DNA from: DATIXJ01 sp963714795
GTDB taxonomy: Bacteria; Bacteroidota; Ignavibacteria; UBA10030; SZUA-254
Direction of reading: 5' to 3'
Length of the DNA stretch: 64,000 bases
Assembly (NCBI GenBank): GCA_963714795.1
Contig: CAVQPS010000009.1
Coordinates: 1 to 64,000 of the forward strand
Shown here one piece after another: positions 1 to 8,395 of the stretch. Both the position numbers and the translations under genes were made by a program. The notes beneath the pieces are model-generated. The model did not search any database and was not told the origin of the DNA. It saw only the letters and a program-made list of their open reading frames with translations. The stretch's first letter is position 1, and each line of letters opens with the position of its first letter.

Positions 1-290
1 AAAGTCTCAAGAATTGAGTACAACCCTTCAATAAAAAATGAGACCCCATCTGTCCCAAAGGGATGCCTTCGGCATAAAAAAGGGGAAGATGTTGTGGCAA
101 AGCAAACATCCTCTCCTCTAAGGAGAGGATTATCTCGAAGAGATCCCTTTGGGATAGGTAAGGTCTGTTTGAAACTGAGGCAATACCAGGGTGTTGATAT
201 TGTCTGTGTAAATGAATAAATTGCTTTCGGGTATCCTATCATTTTTTCTTTTGTTCTCACCAATTTATCTTTCAGATCGGAGGAGTCGCC
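1..290. repeat. Intergenic region with nested palindromes
   Basis: No gene is visible before the first ATG at 291. Positions 52-63 (TCCCAAAGGGAT) and an inverted copy near 150-161 bracket a second hairpin at 108-130, ATCCTCTCCT-CTA-AGGAGAGGAT, with perfect 10-bp arms. The inner module resembles segments at 15086-15135 and 57524-57551, so I read this as one copy of a dispersed palindromic intergenic repeat. A TTGATA-N17-TAAATT promoter follows at 194-222. Confidence 0.6.
194..222 (+). promoter_or_regulatory. Putative promoter of the Ig-repeat lipoprotein
   Basis: TTGATA (194-199) and TAAATT (217-222) are separated by exactly 17 bp and lie about 70 bp before the ATG at 291. The ATG has a strong GGAGGAG ribosome-binding site 7 bp upstream. 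Similar TTGnnn-N17-TAnnTT pairs precede several other genes in the window. Confidence 0.45.
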
Positions 291-1763
291 ATGAACAAGC
301 TCGTTCAATCATCAACGTCAGCATTCATACTGGCTACGGTTCTTTTCATCTCTATAATTATTATCATCGTTGATTTCGGTTGTACGAAAGAAGGACCTGC
401 CGGAATTGCCGGACCCGCCGGTAACAGTGATCTCATAGATCCGACAATCCAGCCGAGCGTTATCGAAACGGCACCAACCAATGGTTCGACAGGCCCGTTC
501 GATCTTTTCTCTCCCGGCCTTAGTCTTTACCCTACGAGCTACCCGAACTTCGTGATTCAGTTCAATAAGCTGATGAACACGAATGCTTTGAATGTGAACT
601 CCGTGAGGGTGCAGGGATTTGACCGACCAATCCAAGTGTACTTATTTCCATTCAACAGAATTTTTCCTGTCATTGGAACCCAGTCTCTCAACAGCGCAGC
701 TTTTGTACAGACCGGCCCCTTTGAAAATATTCTCGCCTTTGCTATCCTTGATTCAGTTACCGGAATACAAATACCGTACCATATTGGAATGACATACAAA
801 ATAATTATCGATTCTTCAGTAGTTGATATCAACGGTAATCATCTTAAATCACCCTATGAGTTTTCGTATACACCGGAACCATATTTTCGGGTTACGGCTT
901 TATCGCCGACGAACGGGTCAACAAATATTAGTCAGGATTTCACACCAAGAATAGCGTTCAACACTCCTTTGGATGCGAGTATAATCTCCAGGCTGCATAT
1001 CTCCCCCGCCATGAGCGGAAAGTGGGTTCTCGCATCGGATGATTCGCTTATAGTTTCATTTGGACACCTAAATTCATTTTCCTACAATTCAACCTATACT
1101 TTTTCGGTAGACGGTGGAGCACGTGATGCGACGGGTAACTTGATACACTCGCAGGTTACATCCACATTCACTACTGAAGCGTTTGGGATTCAAGAAACGT
1201 ATCCATCGAACGGAGCTACGATCACAAACCTGAATAATTCAATAGAGTTTGATTTTACAGGGGTGGTTGATACTGCGAGTTTGCGCAGTGCATTCAGCAT
1301 CACACCAAACACTTTAGGAGTGTTGACAATCTATTCAGATTATCTTACATACTATCCAATAAGTACCTGGATGCCGGATACAACATATACCATTACCGTC
1401 TCTACTGTTTTACAATCCGTCGACAGCATTCACCTTTCCACTCCGTTCATTTATAAATTCTCTACGCCAAAGTTCCAGATTTCCAGTACGTCTCCAACCG
1501 ACGGTTCAATCGATGTCTCGAGATCTCTCAGCATATATATTTATTGTAATAGTACGGTTGATCCAAGCGGTATTCAAGGCGCCGTACATATCTCGCCAGG
1601 GAATCCTCCGGTCTTATCGGTTTATGGCGCTTATTTTACATTTACACCACCAGAGTTAGCAGCGGGGACGATATATACGGTAACAATAGATTCAACTCTG
1701 AGGTCTATTTCCGGCTATACAATTGGGAAACCTTATACCTTTTCATTCAAGACCGGTGAATGA
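291..1763 (+). CDS. Secreted lipoprotein with four Big_5/SbsA-type Ig-like domains
   Basis: 490 aa. A hydrophobic N-terminus runs into DFGC (Cys31), an acceptable although not ideal lipobox, so the mature protein is probably anchored to the outer membrane or cell surface. A very short collagen-like stretch (GPAGIAGPAG, about residues 35-44) follows. About four repeats come next, each opening with a P-T/S-N/D-G-S/A signature and carrying the F-N/D...D...SV/SI...ISP pattern of bacterial Ig-like Big_5 domains (starting near residues 60, 205, 300 and 400). Such proteins are structural or adhesive surface modules with no known catalysis. The start is fixed by GGAGGAG 7 bp upstream of ATG. It is monocistronic, followed by a degraded gene. 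Confidence 0.75.
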   Translation: MNKLVQSSTSAFILATVLFISIIIIIVDFGCTKEGPAGIAGPAGNSDLIDPTIQPSVIETAPTNGSTGPFDLFSPGLSLYPTSYPNFVIQFNKLMNTNALNVNSVRVQGFDRPIQVYLFPFNRIFPVIGTQSLNSAAFVQTGPFENILAFAILDSVTGIQIPYHIGMTYKIIIDSSVVDINGNHLKSPYEFSYTPEPYFRVTALSPTNGSTNISQDFTPRIAFNTPLDASIISRLHISPAMSGKWVLASDDSLIVSFGHLNSFSYNSTYTFSVDGGARDATGNLIHSQVTSTFTTEAFGIQETYPSNGATITNLNNSIEFDFTGVVDTASLRSAFSITPNTLGVLTIYSDYLTYYPISTWMPDTTYTITVSTVLQSVDSIHLSTPFIYKFSTPKFQISSTSPTDGSIDVSRSLSIYIYCNSTVDPSGIQGAVHISPGNPPVLSVYGAYFTFTPPELAAGTIYTVTIDSTLRSISGYTIGKPYTFSFKTGE

Positions 1764-1823
1764 GAATAACCGAATTTGCAGGTTTCATTATTCAAACCGT
1801 CCACGAATAATGAATGGACATGA

Positions 1824-2150
1824 ATGCGATTGACCAATGTTATTCTTATTGCTTGCTCTTTCTTGATTCTGCACTTTAATGTATGTTATGGCCAATGGAT
1901 GCAAACTAATGTCCCCTATGGCGGAAGTGTTAGTACCTTGCAGTCTCAGGAATCAATCTGTTTGCAGGATCTGGTAATGGTGTATTTCTATCGACCAACG
2001 ATGGCACAAGCCGGAGTCCAGCCGATAGTGGATCGACAGATCTTAATATCAATACTTTTGCATTGATGGATACAAAACAATTCCAACCCTTTACCCTCCG
2101 GTGGCATCTAATCATCAGAAGCATTAAAATACGTCACAATTATAGTGTGA
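1824..2150 (+). pseudogene. Remnant of a secreted BNR/propeller-type protein
   Basis: The first 39 codons encode a signal peptide (MRLTNVILIACSFLILHFNV, then CYG) and QWMQTNVPYGGSVSTL. One base is then missing near 1940. The next frame restores a typical propeller sequence, AVSGINLFAGSGNGVFLSTN, followed by a degraded SxSPADSGSTDLNINTFALMD. This is the hallmark first blade of the BNR/YCF48-like propellers abundant in Ignavibacteria. The rest of the propeller is absent: the reading runs without similarity into the next gene. I infer a gene truncated by deletion with a -1 frameshift, not a functional 80-aa protein. Confidence 0.65.
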
Positions 2151-2154
2151 ACCT

Positions 2155-2709
2155 GTGGAGTTCATTTTGGCACAATCCAGTGATTCTTTGATCAGCGAAT
2201 CAGATCTTGTCAGTCGCACCAAGGCTGGCGACAAGCACGCATTTGAGTTGTTGTACATCCAGTGTGTGGACCATGTATATGCCCTTTGCGTGCGTGGCGT
2301 GGCAAATATTTCGCTTGCCGAAGAGTTAACTCAAGTGGCATTTATTCGTGCATGGGAAACAATTCAGAGCTTTCGGAATGAGAGCACCTTTTCAACCTGG
2401 CTCCATCGCATTACCATCAACGTAGTGCTTGCTCATCACCGTTCCGAACAGCGACGAATTGGAAAAGTTGAAGCCGGAGGGGAAAATGCTTTCGAATATG
2501 TTTCTTCAACTTCGTTTAACCCGGAATCAATCGATCTGGAGAAGGCGATTGCCAGTCTCCCGACGAAGGCAAGATTGGTTCTCATCTTGCACGATATTGA
2601 AGGCTATCAACATGACGATATTGCCGCCATGCTTGAAGTCACGATTGGAACATCCAAATCGCAGCTCCATCGAGCACACAATCTTCTGAAGGAGTGGCTA
2701 CAAGAATGA
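2155..2709 (+). CDS. ECF sigma-70 family RNA polymerase sigma factor
   Basis: 184 aa. It has sigma region 2 (about residues 20-95: AFELLYIQCVDHVYALC, then AEELTQVAFIRAWETIQSF and STWLHRITINVVLAHHR) and region 4 (about 120-180: LPTKARLVLILHDIEGYQHDD followed by the IAAMLEVTIGTSKSQLHRA helix-turn-helix), with no sigma 1.1 or region 3, so it is a compact ECF factor. The apparent start is GTG at 2155; TTG at 2167 is an alternative. Its stop overlaps the ATG of the next gene (ATGA, 2706-2709), implying translational coupling to that zinc-finger anti-sigma factor. It probably activates its own operon in response to an envelope cue. Confidence 0.9.
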   Translation: MEFILAQSSDSLISESDLVSRTKAGDKHAFELLYIQCVDHVYALCVRGVANISLAEELTQVAFIRAWETIQSFRNESTFSTWLHRITINVVLAHHRSEQRRIGKVEAGGENAFEYVSSTSFNPESIDLEKAIASLPTKARLVLILHDIEGYQHDDIAAMLEVTIGTSKSQLHRAHNLLKEWLQE

Positions 2710-5700
2710 ACGAGAATATCCATCACCATCGGGCGGATGATTATCTTGCAGGGAAGATGACAACCGCCGAGGAACGAGAATTTGAACAACACCTCAAATC
2801 CTGCATCCAATGCCGGACAACAATTGATAAATTCAAGGCATTACAGGACAGTATTGGCAAGCTTCCAAAAGATGTTTCTCCGGCAAGAGATCTATGGCCC
2901 GCCATAGAAGCGAGATTGAAGAACAGGTCTGCTCTTACTCAGAATGAGAATCCCGAACATCGGGGAAATCATCTCCAAATGTATGAACCAGAAAACGAAA
3001 TGCAGGTCGGGTTATTCACACGCCGGTTTGTATGGACTGCTGCCGCAATAGTTTTCCTTTTCGCTGGCAGTCTGGTCTGGCTTGTTCAAAGAAATTCTAA
3101 AGTGGAAGTTCCCCCATCTGTCTCTTCAGAACGGGGAAATTTTCAGAGCGAAAGTTTGAGCATTCAGACACATCCCCCTTCTTCCAATACACAGGTTGGA
3201 AAGGAAATCGCACAGCAACACACTGCCCGGCAGAGTGAACCATTACCGAACCGTGGCGTCTCTTCGCAAAAAGGATCGGCTGAACCGGCCATGATGGACG
3301 TCAGTTTGGGATCGAGTAATAGTTTCCTGGACCACTTGCAAACATCATTGGTGAAATTCACGGACCGGCTTCCGGGTGAGCGAATCTATCTGCAACTTGA
3401 TAAATCTTTATATTCTCCGGGAGAAACAATTTGGTACGAGGCCTATATTCGCAACGATGAGAATTTGCTTCCCTCTCACCAAAGCGACATCCTTCATGTC
3501 GAATTTATTGATCCAAAAGGATCTGTATCTCAGCAGTTCGCCCTTATTATAAAAGACGGGGTGACAAGCGGAGATATATATATCGATGAGAACCTCCCCG
3601 GAGGAATCTATAAGGTTCGAGCATATACGCAGTGGCAGAAGAATCTCCGCGATGCATTCTATTTCGAGAAGGAGATTCAGATCCAGAATTTTGTTTTACC
3701 AAAACTCAAGATGAAGCTTGAATTTGTTCGGAAAGCTTTTGGAGCCGGGGACAATGTAACGGCTACAGTTGCCATAAATACGCTTGACAACAAACCGCTG
3801 GCAGGTACCGATATCAAATACATAGTCAACATTGCCGGCAATAAATTTATGGAAAGCTCTGAACATACAGACCATTCCGGCATGGCACTCGTCAGCTTCA
3901 AATTGCCCAAAGATCTCTCAACAACCGATGGACTTCTTGGCATTCTCGTCGACCATGAGGGACGCGTCGAATCAATTTCACGTTCAATCCCCATCCTTCT
4001 GAATAAAATCAATGTGATGCTCTATCCGGAGGGTGGAGATCTGGTAGAGGGAATTGAAAGTCGTGTTGCTTTCCAAGCGACGAATGAATTCGGCAAACCG
4101 GCTGACGTAGAAGGAACCGTTTTCGATTCAGATAGAAAAGAAGTTACCAGCTTCAAAAGCTTTCATGCGGGAATGGGTACATTTACTTTTATTCCCGAAT
4201 CAGGAAAATCCTATGTAGTCAAAATTACAAAACCAGAAGGAATCACAAGAGCATTTGTACTTCCGGATGCATTGGAAAAAGGATTCACGCTTGCCACACG
4301 TACGAATTCTTCGGACAAGTTAGATTTTGACATTGGCTCAACTGAACACGAGAATATGTCTCTGGTCGGACAAATTCGCGGAAGAGTTTATTTTACTCGA
4401 TGGTTCAAAGTCGAACCGGGAAGAAACCATATTTCGGTATCAATAGCCGACTTACCTGCGGGAGTTCTTCAGGCAACCTTATTTGACGGGAACGAAATTG
4501 AACGCGCGGAACGGCTCATATTTGTAAACAAACCGAAGCAGCTTAGAATAGAAATTTCTACGGACAAAGAACGATACCTCCCTCGCGAAAAGGTTGATCT
4601 GACAATCAAAGCCGCCGATGACCGTGGTGTTCCTTATCCTGCCAATTTATCACTGGCAGTTGTTGACGATAAGCTTATTTCGTTTGCAGATGACAAGTCC
4701 GGAAACATCGTTTCGAAGATGCTCCTGGAACCCGACCTAAAAGAAAAAGTGGATGAGCCGAATTTTTATTTCGATCAAAAGGAACCGAAAGCGGACGAGG
4801 CACTCGATTATTTGATGATGACCCGGGGATGGAGAAGATTCGAATGGAAGGAAGTTTTAAATGGGGAACCTCCGGCGATACAGTTCCAACCGGAGCGCGC
4901 CCTCATCGCAGGGACGGTAATCGATGCCTCAACACACCAACCGATTGCCGATGCAAGCGTGACTGTCACGGGCACGAATCAGACGGTAAGAACGGATTCA
5001 AATGGCACCTTCAGCATCAGAAATTGCGACCTGAGTTCGCCGATTAATCTTTCTGTTGAAAAAGATCAGTTTATGAAGTCGTCTACTATGACGCTTTTCG
5101 ATTACAATGAAAACGTACGGCTCCAGCTCCGGGGTGTGGAGAGCGAACTCTCAGCTCAACAAAATCTTGATGACAATCGGACAAAACATACTGTGGCGGG
5201 TAACGATCAAAATGCAATCACCCACAAAGCAGGCAAAATTATCGGCAAGATCATCGATCAGAAATCCGGAGAACCTATTCCCGGAGTAAATGTACTCGTT
5301 GTGGGAACCACGCGAGGGGCGGCCACGGACCTTGATGGGAAATATACGATCATTGGAGTTCCAACCGGAAATTATACTGTTCGCGCAACTCAAGTGGGAT
5401 ATGGAGCTATTAATTACTCAAATGTTAAAATCGATCCTAATGTAACCACGTCTCTCGATTTCAAGCTTCAAACTGCTGACGTGGCAATCGGAGAAGTTGC
5501 TATAACCCCCGAACATCTTGCCAATAATTTTGTCACATCCGGCGCGCAAACGGTAAATTCAAAAAGTGTTGAGAAACTTCCCGATGTAAAAACTGTCGAG
5601 GATGTTCTCAAAACGCAGGCAGGATTTGTTCAGCAGGGAAAGAATCTTTTTCTCAAAGGGGGACGGGCAAACGAGGTTCAATATCCCGTTAATGGAGTTC

Positions 5701-7944
5701 CAGACAAAGGGTATCGTCGCGAATAATCCTGTTAACGCAGGTCCCCAAAATGGTAATGTCGTCAATAATCATGGTATCGTGCAGAGGCCAATTCGTAATG
5801 GTGGGCGATTTTATCGGGCAAGAGTTTTTCCTGCACCGATCTATTCTGCCAACGAAACACCGGCGGTGCGGGACGACTTTCGTTCGACGATTTTCTGGCA
5901 AGGCGATATCACTCTCGACCGGACCGGCAAGACTGTTATAAGTTTTTACAATTCCGATGAAATTACTTCGTTCCGTGCGACGGTAGAGGGCGTAGGCACC
6001 ACAGGACTTGTCGGCAGAGCTGAGAAGACCTACTTCACACAGCTTCCACTGAGCGTGTCTGCCAAATTACCCACGGAAGTTTCTTCAGGAGATGAGATAT
6101 CTATTCCTTTGACACTGAAAAATAATACCGACCGTACTGTCACCGGAACTCTGGAGATCAAATCACCAAAAGGCTGGAAAGCACTCGCCTCGATCGTGAA
6201 CGAACAAGTTTTGTCAGCAGGAAGTGCAAAGACTCTCTATATTCCATTTACAGCCGGTGCCGTAGCGGGAGAAGATACGTTCGAAGTAGCATTTAGCTCT
6301 AATGGGCTGCGTGATGCCTTCCAGCAAGTGGTTGGTGTAAAAGAAAGGGGTTTTCCACAATCGTTATCCTTCTCCGGAAATGGCGAAAAAACAAGTTACG
6401 GGTTGCTCATTCATAACCCTATAGAGGGATCTGTACATGCAACGCTCACGGCGTATCCTACGGTGACCAGCGATCTCATTTCCGGAATTGACGCAATGTT
6501 CCAAGAACCGGGAGGTTGTTTTGAACAAACCTCTTCACGGAATTATCCCAATATTCTTGCTCTCCGTTATCTCCAGGAGAACAATATAAAGAATCCTTCC
6601 GTGATGGAACGCGCGACGAAGCTTCTCGATAACGGGTACAAAAGGTTAACCGGATATGAAACAAAAGAAAAAGGGTACGAATGGTTTGGCTCCGTTCCGC
6701 CGCACGAAGCGCTCACAGCGTACGGTCTTGCAGAGTTCAAGGACATGGAACTTGTATATCCCGATGTGGACAAGTCGATGGTAGACCGGACAGCGGCATG
6801 GTTAATCAGCCGCAAGGACGGCAAAGGAGGCTTCCTTCGCAATGCCAAAGCGGTCGATTCTTTCGGGCGAGCAAACCCCGATGTTACCAACGCCTATATT
6901 GTCTATTCATTGGGAGAAGCCGGTTACACCGACATCATGCCTGAAGTCGAAAGGGCATTTCAGACTGCAATTCAAAACCAGGACCCTTATCAACTTGCTC
7001 TGATTGCAAATACACTGTACCGCTTGAATCAAAGAGATCACGGCGATGAGATTATCGACAAATTGATCAAGACCCAACAACCGGACGGCAGTTGGATAGC
7101 CGCGGGGCAATCAATAACACTATCTTCCGGTATCAGTCTAAAAGTTGAGACTACCTCTCTCGTAGTTACGGCACTCATCTTATCGAAAACCCACCATCCC
7201 GATGCGTTGAGGAACGCCGTAAAATTCATTCTGACATCTCGTTCGGGTTTAGGTGGGTTTGGTTCAACTCAAGGAACGGTTCTTGCGTTGAAGGCACTCA
7301 CGGAATATGCCCGTTATTCGAAACAGACCGCTGAAAGCGGGAAGATAAATGTAAAGCTTGATGGTGAGGTTATTGCAAGAAAATCATACGAGGCAGGTGA
7401 ACAGGATCCAATTGTTCTTGGACAGTTGGAACAATCTTTACCGGTCGATGATAAAAATCATATCATAACAATTGAGTCAGGAGGGAGCCAACATGCTCTT
7501 CCATACACCATGCTCATATCATGGAACACAGATTTACCACGGTCTTCTGATTCTGCAAAAGTATTTCTCCGAACCAAACTGATGAATGCAAACATTCGCA
7601 TGGGAGAAACTGTCAGATTGACGACCACCGTGAGAAATGTAACGGATACCGGACTTCCCATGACAATCGCAGTTGTTGGAATTCCGGGAGGCCTCACTCC
7701 ACAGCCATGGCAACTCAAAGAGCTTCAGGAAAAGGGAGTCTACGATTTTTACGAAATCATTGGTAGAGAGGTTGTTTTTTATTATCGCCAGATACAGCCA
7801 AATGAAGAGAAGGAAATAAATCTGGATTTGAAGGCGGAAATCCCGGGAACGTATGAGTCGCCCGCCTCTTGTGCTTATCTTTATTACACGAGCGAGTTTA
7901 AGTCTTGGGACAAAGCCGCACCGATTACCATTGGAGTGCCTTGA
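2706..7944 (+). CDS. Anti-sigma/alpha-2-macroglobulin composite protein (frameshifted)
   Basis: Two overlapping reading frames become one 1745-aa protein if one G is removed from the GGG run at 5709-5711. Domain order: a zf-HC2 anti-sigma domain with H29-x3-C33-x2-C36, a transmembrane helix near residue 110, a low-complexity linker, an MG2-type macroglobulin region from about 225 (GERIYLQLDKSLYSPGETIW), two carboxypeptidase-regulatory-like beta-sandwiches (about 735 and 850), a TonB-plug-like segment (VEDVLKTQAGFVQQGKNLFL), then the alpha-2-macroglobulin core with thioester motif GCFEQ (Cys codon 6517-6519). It would span the inner membrane with the zinc finger in the cytoplasm holding the upstream sigma factor, and the macroglobulin part in the periplasm as a protease trap or sensor. 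The ATG at 2706 is preferred over GTG 2694 because AAGGAG (2689-2694) is spaced correctly for it. Confidence 0.8.
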
Positions 7945-8185
7945 GAGAACGTACGCATGAGCATGACGACAAAACGAGAGTATACTATAAAAAAATATTT
8001 GATATTCCCGTGTTTAGAATTCACACACTAATTGATTCTACAACATTCTGCAAACTTGAAGATTGAAGATGAGCATAGATTTCAGTCAATTTTTCCAAAA
8101 AAGGAGCCAAAGTTTTTAGACAAAATCGAGAGGCAATACGATCCGATAGCATTCCATTGCCGGCAGACAGCCATTATATCGGTAC
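7945..8185. other. Intergenic stretch without a convincing gene
   Basis: An 89-codon open frame (8032-8301) starts with TTG, lacks a ribosome-binding site and has no recognisable sequence, so I do not call it. AT-rich DNA continues to the promoter at 8186. Confidence 0.5.
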
Positions 8186-8214
8186 TTGAAAATAGAACCC
8201 TGTTGTGGTATATT
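8186..8214 (+). promoter_or_regulatory. Promoter of candidate small RNA
   Basis: TTGAAA (8186-8191), a 17-bp spacer and TATATT (8209-8214) place the transcription start near 8221. This is the best-matching promoter pair in the intergenic region, and no coding sequence lies between it and the strong terminator at 8259-8340. Confidence 0.5.
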
Positions 8215-8220
8215 TATGAG

Positions 8221-8338
8221 GCGGCGATTTCAAAAAAATCGCTCCAGGTATTCAACAGAAAACCTTGTTCTTCAATTCCTTCATCTGTTCATCGTTCTTG
8301 AGATGAACAGGAAAAAATAAGAACAAGGTTTTTTGTTT
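8221..8338 (+). ncRNA. Candidate intergenic small RNA (about 118 nt)
   Basis: The predicted transcript starts just after the promoter at 8186-8214. It folds into hairpin 1, GCGATTT (8224-8230) with AAATCGC (8236-8242). A long terminator stem follows, AAAACCTTGTTCTT (8259-8272) with AAGAACAAGGTTTT (8319-8332), enclosing a second stem CTGTTCATC/GATGAACAG (8285-8293/8302-8310) with an 8-nt loop GTTCTTGA. A T-run ends it. No reading frame explains it. It could be a trans-acting sRNA or an attenuator leader for the aminopeptidase gene 58 bp downstream. I cannot match it to a known family. Confidence 0.45.
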
Positions 8339-8340
8339 TT
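8259..8340 (+). terminator. Rho-independent terminator, 14-bp stem
   Basis: AAAACCTTGTTCTT pairs perfectly with AAGAACAAGGTTTT, with a nested 9-bp stem inside, followed by TTTTGTTTTTT. It is too far from the stop at 7944 to be obviously that gene's own terminator. Confidence 0.75.
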
Positions 8341-8395
8341 TGATCGGTCATATAACTTTAAAAGAAATTTACGGGATCATTCTGAGTGGTTGATT

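Noticed and set aside
5602..5726. The overlap of the two alpha-2-macroglobulin frames read as two genes
   Set aside because: No ribosome-binding site or natural N-terminus exists for the second frame; the overlap is just a frameshift within one domain.
8032..8301. Open frame of 89 codons before the M1 aminopeptidase
   Set aside because: It starts with TTG, lacks a ribosome-binding site, overlaps the predicted small RNA and has no recognisable sequence.
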